From NCBI GenBank assembly GCA_910577325.1, contig CAJTMR010000008.1:62001-126000 (forward strand): DNA of 64,000 nucleotides, written 5' to 3'. The first letter of the stretch is position 1, and each line of letters starts with the position of its first letter. Both the position numbers and the translations under genes were made by a program. The notes beneath the pieces were generated by a model, which saw nothing but the letters and a program-made list of their open reading frames with translations, made no database searches and was not told the origin of the DNA. This stretch comes from an uncultured Parabacteroides sp. (GTDB lineage Bacteria > Bacteroidota > Bacteroidia > Bacteroidales > Tannerellaceae). Below, in pieces: positions 8,676 to 16,672 of this stretch.

Positions 8676-9971
8676 ATGAAATCAGGAAAGATCATAGCAC
8701 TGGGCCTGTTGGCGCTGTTTCCGTTTGCGATAAAAGCACAGGAAACTCAGGAAATAGAGAAACTGAACACGCGTGTCGATTCACTTTCGCAGGAAACGAC
8801 GACTCTGGACAAAATCGTCAGGAAGCTCAGCAAATTCAAAGTATCCGCCTATATCCAAGGCCAATTCCAATATGGACAGGAAGATGCCACCCTGAAAGTA
8901 GGCGACAAGAACGAACATGAAGATAAAGGTTTCAACCGTTTCGGCATCCGCCGCGGACGGTTGAAATTCGAATATGACGATGGTATCGGAACCGGTGCCG
9001 TGCAGTTCGAAGCCAACGACAAAGGCGTCAGTTTCCGCGACCTTTATATCGGTATCAGAGATCCCTGGACCAAACGCAGCCAACTAATGGCGGGTGTCTT
9101 CAACCGTCCTTTCGGCCACGAAATCGGCTACTCGACAAGTGGGCTGGAATCTCCCGAACGCGCCACCATCATCCAATACTTCTTCCCGGACGAACGCGAC
9201 TTAGGAGCCATGCTGACCCTCCGAGCCAAAGAGACAAGCCCGATCGGTTTCTTCCGCCTCGACGCCGGGCTGTTTGCCGGCAACAGCATCAACCGCGAAA
9301 CCGACAGCCGAAAAGACTTCATCGGCCGTTTGGGAGCCGAAAAGGTAATAGGAAAATGGGGGAAATGGGGATTAGGCGCCTCCTACTACAATGGCGGCGT
9401 TTACAACCCGACCACCACTGCTTACGAAATTCAAGGCAAAAAATTCATTGCAGTCGACAAAGGAGAAACCGGAACATACATGAAACGTGAGTACATCGGT
9501 TTCGACATACAGTTCTCATTCAAAAACAGTTTGGGTACGACTACCTTACGCGGCGAAGGGCTGTTTGGCACACAACCGGGCATCGCCACCAGCAGCAAAA
9601 GCCCCAACACAGGAACGCGTCCGGCCAACGAACCGGAAAACTCCCTGTTCAAACGCCCTTTCTTCGGCTATTTTTTCTATCTGGTGCACGACATCGCAAC
9701 CACCCCGTTCTCCGCCGTTCTGAAATACGACGCTTATGATCCGAACACTCAGTTGAAAGGAAATGAGATCGGCGTTGAAAACAGCCTGACCTCCAAGACC
9801 GACCTTGCCCAAAGCACACTCGGTATCGGCGCTTTGTACCGCTTCAACAAACACATCCGTGTGCAAGCCTATTACGAGTTCAACTTCAATGAAAAGAGCA
9901 AATTCGTAAAGGGATATGAAAAGGACAGGAAAGACGATGTCTTTACCCTGCGCCTGCAATATAAGTTTTAA
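8676..9971 (+). CDS. Outer-membrane porin, phosphate-selective OprO/OprP-like family
   Basis: A 431-residue protein with a signal peptide (cleavage near AQE at 21-23), then a coiled-coil segment (residues 24-50, IEKLNTRVDSLSQETTTLDK) as in trimeric porins. A beta-barrel follows with repeated aromatic-ended strands (FGIRRGRLKFEY, VFNRPFGHEIGYS). The last residue is F in LRLQYKF, the terminal signal used for barrel assembly. The family includes phosphate- and pyrophosphate-selective porins, but ion choice cannot be read here and no pho genes are adjacent. It starts 84 bp after the GH20 gene and may share its transcript. The stop is followed by the terminator at 10028-10074. Confidence 0.85.
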   Translation: MKSGKIIALGLLALFPFAIKAQETQEIEKLNTRVDSLSQETTTLDKIVRKLSKFKVSAYIQGQFQYGQEDATLKVGDKNEHEDKGFNRFGIRRGRLKFEYDDGIGTGAVQFEANDKGVSFRDLYIGIRDPWTKRSQLMAGVFNRPFGHEIGYSTSGLESPERATIIQYFFPDERDLGAMLTLRAKETSPIGFFRLDAGLFAGNSINRETDSRKDFIGRLGAEKVIGKWGKWGLGASYYNGGVYNPTTTAYEIQGKKFIAVDKGETGTYMKREYIGFDIQFSFKNSLGTTTLRGEGLFGTQPGIATSSKSPNTGTRPANEPENSLFKRPFFGYFFYLVHDIATTPFSAVLKYDAYDPNTQLKGNEIGVENSLTSKTDLAQSTLGIGALYRFNKHIRVQAYYEFNFNEKSKFVKGYEKDRKDDVFTLRLQYKF

Positions 9972-10027
9972 CAAAAACCATTGCCTGCCCGCGCAATACT
10001 TCCTTCAGGGCCTATGGTCCCTTTAAA

Positions 10028-10074
10028 CCGATTGCACAATTAAATAATAATTGTGCATAATATCGGGCTTTTTT
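10028..10074 (+). terminator. Terminator after the porin gene
   Basis: A perfect 10-bp inverted repeat, TGCACAATTA (10033-10042) with TAATTGTGCA (10048-10057). It is extended by CCGAT/ATCGG across a four-base bulge and followed by GC and six T. A smaller AGGGCC/GGTCCCT stem precedes it at 10006-10021. Confidence 0.7.
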
Positions 10075-10097
10075 GCACATTCTTCGGTTTATTGTGC

Positions 10098-10105
10098 TAC
10101 CTTTG
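10098..10105 (+). promoter_or_regulatory. -7 box of the flavoprotein gene
   Basis: TACCTTTG, 34 bp before the ATG at 10140. A TTG at 10073-10075 lies 22 bp upstream. Confidence 0.55.
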
Positions 10106-10139
10106 CCGCATATATTTTTATTTATACATTATTATTTAC

Positions 10140-11228
10140 ATGAAGACATTAACAATCGGGGATCTGAAAGCCCGCATTCCAATCATCCAGGGTGGAATGG
10201 GCGTAGGAATCTCCCTCTCCGGCTTAGCCTCAGCCGTTGCAAATGAAGGTGGGATTGGCGTTATCTCCGCCGCCGGTCTCGGTCTCTTATATAAAAAACT
10301 TTCCCCCAATTACACCGAAGCCGGGAATCTGGGCCTTGCGGCCGAGATCCGGAAAGCCCGTGAAAAGGCCAAGGGTATTATCGGCGTGAACGTGATGGTC
10401 GCCCTTTCGGACTTCGCCGAACTGGTAAAAACCAGTATCGCGGAAAAGGTAGACATCATTTTCAGCGGTGCAGGACTTCCGCTGGACCTGCCGTCTTTCC
10501 TGAAAAAAGACAGCGTGACGAAGCTGGTTCCTATCGTTTCCAGCGCACGTGCCGTCCGCATCATCTGCGAGAAATGGAAAAACAACTACGACTACCTTCC
10601 CGATGCTGTCGTACTGGAAGGCCCGAAAGCCGGCGGTCATTTAGGATACAAGGAAAACCAACTGGAAGATGAGCATTTCTCACTGGAAGAGCTGCTGCCT
10701 CAGGTCGTGGAAGAAGTGGCCCACTTCGAAGAAAAATACAACAAGAGAATCCCGGTAATCGCGGCAGGAGGCATTTACACGGGTGAAGACATCAAACGCG
10801 TGATGGACCTGGGAGCATCGGGCGTTCAATTAGGAACCCGCTTCGTCACCACTACCGAGTGCGACGCTTCCGACGCTTTCAAAGAAAGCTACATCAAAGC
10901 GGAGGAAAAGGACATCGAGATCATCAAAAGTCCTGTGGGAATGCCGGGACGGGCCATCCATTGCAATTTCTTGCAGAAAGTGAAAGACGGCTTGAAACAA
11001 CCGAAGGCCTGCCCTTTCAACTGCATCAAGACTTGCGACATTTCGCGAAGCCCCTATTGCATCGTGACCGCCTTGTATAACGCTTTCAAAGGGAACTTTG
11101 AAAACGGTTACGCATTCGCCGGAAGCAACGCCTGGCGGACCACCCGCATCATGTCAGTAAAGGAAACGATCAACGAACTGATCAACGAGTGGAAACGTTC
11201 CGACCAACCGGCTCTTTCTTCCCGATAA
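10140..11228 (+). CDS. Nitronate monooxygenase / FabK-like FMN oxidoreductase
   Basis: A 362-residue TIM-barrel flavoprotein. The N-terminus (IPIIQGGMGVGISLSGLA, then GGIGVIS) and the phosphate-binding part (AAGGIYTGEDI, GASGVQLGTRF) match the 2-nitropropane dioxygenase family, which includes nitronate monooxygenases and FabK-type enoyl-ACP reductases. Reaction and substrate cannot be settled from sequence. The ATG at 10140 is preferred over an upstream start at 10053 because the added 29 residues are hydrophobic leader-like sequence spanning the promoter. Odd feature: a cysteine cluster C291, C295, C299 and C307 (ACPFNCIKTC, then YC) near the C-terminus that could bind a metal. It is a single-gene unit, convergent with the gene at 11308-11721. 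Confidence 0.85.
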   Translation: MKTLTIGDLKARIPIIQGGMGVGISLSGLASAVANEGGIGVISAAGLGLLYKKLSPNYTEAGNLGLAAEIRKAREKAKGIIGVNVMVALSDFAELVKTSIAEKVDIIFSGAGLPLDLPSFLKKDSVTKLVPIVSSARAVRIICEKWKNNYDYLPDAVVLEGPKAGGHLGYKENQLEDEHFSLEELLPQVVEEVAHFEEKYNKRIPVIAAGGIYTGEDIKRVMDLGASGVQLGTRFVTTTECDASDAFKESYIKAEEKDIEIIKSPVGMPGRAIHCNFLQKVKDGLKQPKACPFNCIKTCDISRSPYCIVTALYNAFKGNFENGYAFAGSNAWRTTRIMSVKETINELINEWKRSDQPALSSR

Positions 11229-11234
11229 ACAAAA

Positions 11235-11284
11235 AGTTCCATCGACAGGAAACAAAAGTTCCGTGTCGATGGAACTCCCGTTCC
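11235..11284. repeat. Inverted repeat / 22-bp period array at a convergent gene junction
   Basis: AGTTCCATCGACA (11235-11247) pairs perfectly with TGTCGATGGAACT (11264-11276). GTTCC also recurs at 11236, 11258 and 11280, exactly 22 bp apart. It lies between two convergent stops and could end transcription from both sides, although neither side has a long T-run. Its spacing matches the other period-22 arrays. Confidence 0.7.
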
Positions 11285-11307
11285 CTGCTGACAAGTGAAA
11301 AAAATGA

Positions 11308-11721
11308 TTATTTATTCTCTTTTCTCTTCATATTCGTCTCGATTATAAACGCGACAATCAATCCCAAACCACCGAACAGAAGGACGGATGCGGCATAAGC
11401 AGCACTGGCAGCTTCATATTCATTACGAAAATCCAATGAATGCCTATTAGCAGCGACCATTAAATCACAGAAGAAACCCACAAGTATGCCCAAGCCGATT
11501 CCTATCAACAGACATCCCACCTTTAAAGAGCTAAACGAAAAACGAGGCATGCCATACGAAGGGAGACTCAGCCTTTTTCCAAAATCAGTAACATCCATCC
11601 TTTCACTGATCTTCTCAATGATCAACAAACGTTCTTTACGGCGAACGAACAATTCAAACAACGAATAAATACCCAAACAAACAAATCCGACAACCAGCGG
11701 AACAGTAATAAAATCCATCAT
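11308..11721 (-). CDS. Small membrane protein, DUF6249-like, beside an ECF sigma locus
   Basis: A 137-residue protein with an N-terminal helix (ITVPLVVGFVCLGIYSLFEL), a basic cytoplasmic-looking segment (FVRRKERLLIIEKISERMD), and two further hydrophobic segments near 69-88 and 108-128. The pattern of one short helix, RRKERL, then two helices recalls the DUF6249 family of Bacteroidetes. Function is unknown. It is divergent from the ECF sigma gene at 11873 and shares the 150-bp intergenic region, so co-regulation is plausible. Two ATG codons are adjacent at 11716-11721; either may be used. Confidence 0.65.
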   Translation of the reverse strand: MMDFITVPLVVGFVCLGIYSLFELFVRRKERLLIIEKISERMDVTDFGKRLSLPSYGMPRFSFSSLKVGCLLIGIGLGILVGFFCDLMVAANRHSLDFRNEYEAASAAYAASVLLFGGLGLIVAFIIETNMKRKENK

Positions 11722-11815
11722 AACCGTACTTTTTTAAATGATTAATTAATTTCTTTGCTACTTTTGACGCACCGTTTTCCGAAAGGTTACAGATCCGAAA
11801 GAAAAAAATATTTTT

Positions 11816-11823
11816 TATTTTTG
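11816..11823 (+). promoter_or_regulatory. -7 box of the second ECF sigma gene
   Basis: TATTTTTG, 49 bp before the ATG at 11873. No clear -33 element. Confidence 0.45.
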
Positions 11824-11872
11824 TCGCCGCAAGTTGTAACCTATTCGCTTGGCTTGCGTCCATTATAATACG

Positions 11873-12430
11873 ATGGAGTTGTACACCGACACATATTATA
11901 TACAAAGGATACAAGCGGGAGATACGGCATGCTTCGCCTGCCTTCTGGACAAGTACAGCCGTCCTGTTCATTCGTTGATCCTGAAGGTAGTCAGAAACCG
12001 GGAAGATGCGGAAGAACTGGCGCAGGATGTATTTATGAAGGTATTCAAGAACCTCTCTTCGTTCAAAGAGGAATGTAGTTTTTCTACCTGGATCTACCGG
12101 ATCGCCTACAATACGGCCGTATCGGAGACACGGAAAAAGAAACACGAGTTTCTGGCGATCGAAGAATCAGTGATCAATAATGTATCGGAACAAGAAGTAA
12201 CCGAGGCGCTTGGCAGGACGGACGATTCCGACCGGATACAGATGCTCGATACGGCCCTTGCCCAACTGCCTCCCGACGAGCGGGCGATCATCCTGCTCTT
12301 TTACATGAAAGAGAAAACAATCGACGAAGTGGCAACGATCACCGGGTTGACACCCTCTAATATAAAAGTGAAATTACACCGCATACGAAAAAAACTGTTT
12401 GTTGTATTAAAAGGAATGGAGGAAAAATAA
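11873..12430 (+). CDS. ECF-type RNA polymerase sigma factor
   Basis: A 185-residue sigma factor. Region 2 spans about residues 10-80 (KYSRPVHSLILKVVRN, then EDAEELAQDVFMKVFKNL and the CSFSTWIYRIAYNTA end). Region 4 spans about 125-180 (LPPDERAIILLFYMKEKTIDEVA, then the LTPSNIKVKLHRIRKKL recognition helix). It is of the RpoE-like, general envelope-stress type rather than the FecR-paired type: no FecR gene is near. The ATG at 11873 (MELYTDTYYIQ) is preferred to one at 11849. The next gene starts one base after its stop and encodes a one- or two-helix membrane protein, the probable anti-sigma or regulator. Confidence 0.92.
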   Translation: MELYTDTYYIQRIQAGDTACFACLLDKYSRPVHSLILKVVRNREDAEELAQDVFMKVFKNLSSFKEECSFSTWIYRIAYNTAVSETRKKKHEFLAIEESVINNVSEQEVTEALGRTDDSDRIQMLDTALAQLPPDERAIILLFYMKEKTIDEVATITGLTPSNIKVKLHRIRKKLFVVLKGMEEK

Positions 12431-12431
12431 A

Positions 12432-12791
12432 ATGAATCAGAAGAATGACATATTGAAAGACCTGTTTAGCCGAATGCAGGAAGAAGAACTTCCCGTTTCA
12501 TTCCGCGCCAACATGATGCAACAAATCATGGCCGAAGCCGAACGGATACGCAAGCGCGACGAACGCAAGGGATGGATTGCCGTCATCGCCACCTCTCTAC
12601 TTATGATCGGAACTGCGATCACCTCGTTCCTTTACATGGGCATCCCCGAAATATCCGTACCGATGCCCAATATGAGCACACTGCCTTTCTATGCCTACAT
12701 CGGGATGCTCGCCCTCATCCTGTTAGGAGCCGATTACAAGTTCAGGCAAATATTCAAAAGAAGGCAAATATCTCAGGGGAAAAAGATGTAA
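12432..12791 (+). CDS. Putative membrane anti-sigma/regulator of the adjacent ECF sigma
   Basis: A 119-residue protein not recognised as a named family. The first 45 residues are soluble and charged (LKDLFSRMQEEELPVSFRANMMQQIM), resembling the short N-terminal segment of small Bacteroidetes anti-sigma proteins. Two hydrophobic helices follow, about 47-68 (WIAVIATSLLMIGTAITSFLY) and 84-102. A basic tail (KFRQIFKRRQISQGKKM) ends the protein. The one-base gap to the sigma stop points to translational coupling. The anti-sigma role is inferred from position and topology only. Confidence 0.6.
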   Translation: MNQKNDILKDLFSRMQEEELPVSFRANMMQQIMAEAERIRKRDERKGWIAVIATSLLMIGTAITSFLYMGIPEISVPMPNMSTLPFYAYIGMLALILLGADYKFRQIFKRRQISQGKKM

Positions 12792-12838
12792 GTCGCGGTA
12801 TTACAAGCCCAAAAGATTGTTTTTCCATATAAAAAGTC

Positions 12839-12867
12839 TTGCAAGTCAGAAAAAAGCATTACCTTTG
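12839..12867 (+). promoter_or_regulatory. rpsA promoter
   Basis: TTG (12839-12841), an 18-bp spacer, then TACCTTTG (12860-12867). The leader is about 70 nt and AT-rich. Confidence 0.65.
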
Positions 12868-12943
12868 CCCCCGATTTTTGAGAGATGACAACATAATGTC
12901 TAACTTACTAATTAAAGCAAACTTAAGTATTAACAATTAGAGA

Positions 12944-14737
12944 ATGGAAAATTTAAAGAACATTCAGCCCATTGAAGATTTCAACTGGGATGCTCTTGAA
13001 CAGGGCGAATCTTACGGTCAGGTAAGCAAGGACGATCTTGTAAAAACGTATGACGAAACTTTGAACACTGTAAAAGACAAAGAAGTCGTTATGGGAACCG
13101 TAACTGCAATGAACAAACGCGAAGTTGTAGTGAACATCGGTTTCAAATCAGATGGCGTTGTATCTATGGCGGAATTCCGTTACAACCCGGACCTGAAAAT
13201 CGGTGACGAAGTAGAAGTCTACATCGAAAACCAGGAAGACAAAAAAGGACAGTTGATCCTGTCTCACAAGAAAGCACGCGCTACACGTTCTTGGGATCGT
13301 GTGAACGAAGCTCTTGAAAAAGACGAAATCATCAAAGGTTACATTAAATGTCGTACGAAGGGCGGTATGATCGTTGACGTATTTGGCATCGAAGCATTCT
13401 TGCCGGGTTCTCAGATCGATGTAAAACCGATCCGCGACTACGATGTATTTGTAGGTAAGACAATGGAATTCAAGATCGTGAAGATCAACCAGGAATTCAA
13501 AAATGTTGTTGTATCTCATAAAGCTCTTATCGAAGCTGAACTCGAACAGCAGAAGAAAGACATCATCTCCAAACTTGAAAAAGGCCAGGTACTGGAAGGT
13601 ACGGTTAAGAATATCACTTCTTACGGCGTATTCATCGACTTGGGTGGCGTAGACGGTTTGATCCACATTACAGACCTGTCTTGGGGCCGCGTTTCTCATC
13701 CGGAAGAAATCGTACAACTGGATCAGAAGATCAACGTGGTTATCCTTGACTTCGACGATGAAAAGAAACGTATCGCTCTCGGCTTGAAGCAACTGACTCC
13801 TCATCCTTGGGATGCTTTGGATGCCGACTTGAAAGTAGGTGACAAAGTTAAAGGTAAAGTGGTCGTTATGGCCGACTACGGTGCATTCATCGAAATCGCT
13901 CCGGGCGTAGAAGGTCTGATCCACGTTTCTGAAATGTCTTGGACACAGCACCTGCGTTCTGCTCAGGACTTCATGAAAGTAGGCGACGAAATCGAAGCTG
14001 TTATCCTGACACTGGATCGTGACGAACGTAAAATGTCTCTGGGTATCAAACAACTGAAAGCTGATCCATGGGAAGATATCGAATCTCGTTTCCCGGTAGG
14101 TTCTCGCCATGCTGCTAAGGTTCGCAACTTCACGAACTTCGGTGTATTCGTAGAAATCGAAGAAGGTGTAGACGGCTTGATCCACATCTCCGACCTGTCT
14201 TGGACAAAGAAAATCAAACATCCGTCGGAATTCACTCAGATCGGTGCTGAAATCGAAGTTCAGGTTCTGGAAATCGACAAAGAAAACCGCCGTTTGAGCT
14301 TAGGCCACAAGCAACTGGAAGAAAATCCTTGGGATGTATTCGAAACAATCTTCACTGTAGGTTCTATCCACGAAGGAACAATCATCGAAGTACTGGACAA
14401 GGGTGCTGTAATCTCTCTGCCTTACGGTGTAGAAGGTTTCGCAACCCCGAAACACTTGGTAAAAGAAGACGGTTCTCAAGCTGCTGTAGACGAAAAATTG
14501 CAGTTTAAGGTAATCGAATTCAACAAGGAAGCCAAGAGAATCATCCTTTCTCACAGCCGTATCTTCGAAGATGAACAGAAAGGCGCTAAAAAAGAAACTG
14601 GCGAAAAGAAATCATCAGCAAAACGCGGTGGCAAGAAAGAAGAAGACTCTACAATGGTAACCGGTCCGGTTGAAAAGACTACACTGGGTGACATTGAAGA
14701 ACTCGCTGCCTTGAAAGAAAAATTGGCCGGCAAATAA
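12944..14737 (+). CDS. rpsA: 30S ribosomal protein S1
   Basis: A 597-residue protein with six consecutive S1 OB-fold repeats (starting near residues 45, 127, 210, 295, 380 and 467). The middle copies carry the typical core GVFIDLGGVDGLIHITDLSW and close variants such as GVEGLIHVSEMSW. S1 binds mRNA on the small ribosomal subunit and matters particularly where, as in Bacteroidetes, Shine-Dalgarno sites are weak. The C-terminus ends in a lysine-rich linker (QKGAKKETGEKKSSAKRGG) and a short conserved tail. Codon use is strongly biased compared with neighbours, as expected for high expression. Monocistronic, with its own promoter and the terminator at 14761-14793. Confidence 0.97.
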   Translation: MENLKNIQPIEDFNWDALEQGESYGQVSKDDLVKTYDETLNTVKDKEVVMGTVTAMNKREVVVNIGFKSDGVVSMAEFRYNPDLKIGDEVEVYIENQEDKKGQLILSHKKARATRSWDRVNEALEKDEIIKGYIKCRTKGGMIVDVFGIEAFLPGSQIDVKPIRDYDVFVGKTMEFKIVKINQEFKNVVVSHKALIEAELEQQKKDIISKLEKGQVLEGTVKNITSYGVFIDLGGVDGLIHITDLSWGRVSHPEEIVQLDQKINVVILDFDDEKKRIALGLKQLTPHPWDALDADLKVGDKVKGKVVVMADYGAFIEIAPGVEGLIHVSEMSWTQHLRSAQDFMKVGDEIEAVILTLDRDERKMSLGIKQLKADPWEDIESRFPVGSRHAAKVRNFTNFGVFVEIEEGVDGLIHISDLSWTKKIKHPSEFTQIGAEIEVQVLEIDKENRRLSLGHKQLEENPWDVFETIFTVGSIHEGTIIEVLDKGAVISLPYGVEGFATPKHLVKEDGSQAAVDEKLQFKVIEFNKEAKRIILSHSRIFEDEQKGAKKETGEKKSSAKRGGKKEEDSTMVTGPVEKTTLGDIEELAALKEKLAGK

Positions 14738-14760
14738 TTACCGCCTTTTCAGATAAAACA

Positions 14761-14793
14761 AAAGGAGATGTCCACACGGATATCTCCTTTTTT
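14761..14793 (+). terminator. rpsA terminator
   Basis: AAAGGAGATGTCC pairs with GGATATCTCCTTT around ACAC and continues into a T-run. Confidence 0.88.
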
Positions 14794-14811
14794 ATTGCTT
14801 GAAAATAAAAA

Positions 14812-15018
14812 TTACTCGCCGATCTCCAGCAATGAGTTTATTTTCTGACGCTTGTCCAAGTCCGTAAAATAAATGTCCACTACCTTATAAATATCGAATC
14901 CTTCCGTAGAACCGGCAGCCAAATTCAACGATTCGACCAATTTGCCTGTAGCCTTGCGAATTTCATCTTTATTGATCAAATGAAACTCATTGTTGTGAAT
15001 TAATTGACTCTTTCCCAT
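14812..15018 (-). CDS. Small conserved-looking protein of unknown function
   Basis: A 68-residue acidic soluble protein starting MGKSQLIHNN and ending LLEIGE, with no signal peptide or membrane helix. I do not recognise a domain. It has an ordinary start, codon use like its neighbours, and its stop lies just past the rpsA terminator on the opposite strand, which favours a real gene. Nothing adjacent hints at its role. Confidence 0.55.
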   Translation of the reverse strand: MGKSQLIHNNEFHLINKDEIRKATGKLVESLNLAAGSTEGFDIYKVVDIYFTDLDKRQKINSLLEIGE

Positions 15019-15326
15019 GATGTTTGATTTTAAAGTTATACTTGTTCTTCATTCGAAAACGGCAAATTTTACATCTCCGCTTCGTTTTATGCACTAAATA
15101 TACAAACATCCCTGAAATTTTCAACCTTTCGGAGCCTTTATTTCTCAACAAATTCTATTTATCTTGGGATATAAGGAAACCACTCCAAAATTTTCCAAGA
15201 TTTCGATCCTCCTACGAAGTTTTCACCAAAATGCTTGGGAAATACCGAATAAACAAATATTGTAGATTTATTGCAGGCAAGAAACAAAAAGGAGCTAAGT
15301 TTATCACTTAACTCCTTCATTTACCA
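15019..15326. other. Intergenic stretch between the small gene and tRNA-Pro
   Basis: About 300 bp, AT-rich. A plus-strand ORF at 15024-15311 (95 codons) has no recognisable features and unbalanced composition, so it is not called. No clear repeat or hairpin seen. Confidence 0.4.
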
Positions 15327-15402
15327 GTCGGGGTGACTGGATTCGAACCAGCGACCACACGCCCCCCAGACGCGTACTCTAACCGGGCTGAGCTACACCC
15401 CG
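15327..15402 (-). tRNA. tRNA-Pro (anticodon GGG)
   Basis: The minus strand folds as a 76-nt cloverleaf. The acceptor CGGGGTG pairs with CACCCCG, with discriminator A at 15327. The D arm is AGCTC...GAGT, the anticodon loop is CTGGGGG (anticodon GGG), and the T arm contains GGTTCGAATCC. CCA is not encoded. It lies just upstream of the small gene and downstream of aroB on the same strand. Confidence 0.95.
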
Positions 15403-15438
15403 CTTTTATTTTACGGCTGCAAAGGTAACTATTTTTCG

Positions 15439-16503
15439 TTATACTCCAAAGCTTTCACGATAAAAATCCAAGGATTCGAGGATTTTCTCTTTACTTACCT
15501 GCCGATTAATCCGAACATCACCTACTTGCGAGAGCAAAGTGAAGTTGATGATTCCGGCTTCATTCTTCTTATCATGCGTCATCAACTCATATAAGATATC
15601 ATAATCCTTGCAATCGAACACGAAAGCCGGATAATACTCTCTCAGATAGTACACAACCTGGCTCAGCTTTTCCATCGGAAAGCCGCATACCCTATGGGAC
15701 AGATATAATTCGCTGACAATACCGGCTGCCACAGCATGCCCGTGCAGTAAAGGACGGTTTTTCCGAAACGACAAGCTTTCGTAGGCATGCCCGATCGTAT
15801 GCCCGAAGTTCAGAGCTTTACGGATGCCATGTTCTTTCGGATCTTCCTCCACGATACGCTCTTTCACTGCTACGGACTGGGAGACCATCCTGTTCAGGAA
15901 AGCATAATCGATTTTCGCGTCAAGATCGAACAGCAGGACGGAAGCATAAATATCCATCGAACTGATAAGCGCATGTTTAATCATTTCGGCATAGCCGGAA
16001 AGCAGGTTGTCGCGATCAAGCGTACGCAGGAACTCACAATCGATAAAGACACATTCGGGGGGATAGAAAGAACCGACCTCGTTCTTCAAACCATTGAAAT
16101 TAACTCCGGTCTTCCCTCCTACAGATGCATCGACCGAGGCCATCAGGGTAGTCGGAATATTGACAGTCCGCAGACCGCGTTTGAAAGTCGCACCGGCGAA
16201 ACCTCCCATATCAGTAATCATACCGCCGCCCAGATTGATCAAAAGTGAGTTTCGGGAAGCCCCTTCATTCGAAAGACGCGACCAGATATAGGTGACCTGT
16301 TCAATATCTTTATGTATATCGCCCGCCTGCACGGTGATAACCGGAGCATCCTGCAAGGCCGGGATATCCCGTATCAGCGGGTAACATTTTTCTTGCGTGT
16401 TCGTATCGGTCAGAATAAAGAGTTTATCATAACTCATAGAAGCAAAGAACGCTTGCAAATCGGCTTTGAGGTCCTTGCTGATTATTACTTTTTGAGCAGC
16501 CAT
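15439..16503 (-). CDS. aroB: 3-dehydroquinate synthase
   Basis: Second step of the shikimate pathway: DAHP to 3-dehydroquinate, cytoplasmic, using NAD and a divalent metal. The 354-residue protein has the NAD-binding glycine-rich part (NLGGGMITDMGGFAGATF), the KTGVNFNGLKN segment, and the metal-ligand motifs EMIKHAL, FGHTIGHAYE and HGHAVAAG, all intact. The start at 16503 fits the family length. The promoter is at 16532-16539 on the minus strand. alaS lies upstream in the same direction, separated by hairpins at 16579-16655, so aroB probably has separate transcription. Confidence 0.95.
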   Translation of the reverse strand: MAAQKVIISKDLKADLQAFFASMSYDKLFILTDTNTQEKCYPLIRDIPALQDAPVITVQAGDIHKDIEQVTYIWSRLSNEGASRNSLLINLGGGMITDMGGFAGATFKRGLRTVNIPTTLMASVDASVGGKTGVNFNGLKNEVGSFYPPECVFIDCEFLRTLDRDNLLSGYAEMIKHALISSMDIYASVLLFDLDAKIDYAFLNRMVSQSVAVKERIVEEDPKEHGIRKALNFGHTIGHAYESLSFRKNRPLLHGHAVAAGIVSELYLSHRVCGFPMEKLSQVVYYLREYYPAFVFDCKDYDILYELMTHDKKNEAGIINFTLLSQVGDVRINRQVSKEKILESLDFYRESFGV

Positions 16504-16531
16504 ACTGTCTTTTTAATTGTCATCGTTACGG

Positions 16532-16539
16532 CAAAGGTA
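16532..16539 (-). promoter_or_regulatory. aroB promoter -7 box
   Basis: Minus-strand TACCTTTG, 28 bp before the aroB ATG. Confidence 0.55.
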
Positions 16540-16578
16540 TTATATGTTATTCGATTATCAAAACAAGGAAAAGAAAAT

Positions 16579-16655
16579 TCCATGCGCATGGAACTAAAGT
16601 TTCATAGGCATGGAACTAAAATTCCCCCTGCATGAAATAATAAATTCATGCAGGG
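16579..16655. repeat. Period-22 palindromic array and alaS terminator-like hairpin
   Basis: GCATGG or GCATGA units start at 16587, 16609 and 16630, giving steps of 22 and 21 bp. The first unit is inside the perfect palindrome TTCCATGCGCATGGAA (16579-16594). The last forms a strong hairpin, CCCTGCATGAA (16626-16636) with TTCATGCAGGG (16645-16655), directly after the alaS stop. Only this last stem is likely to act as terminator. Confidence 0.75.
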
Positions 16656-16672
16656 AGAAGATCTATTTCTTC

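Noticed and set aside
15024..15311. 95-codon plus-strand ORF before tRNA-Pro
   Set aside because: AT-rich gene-free DNA; no domain, no promoter, unusual composition.
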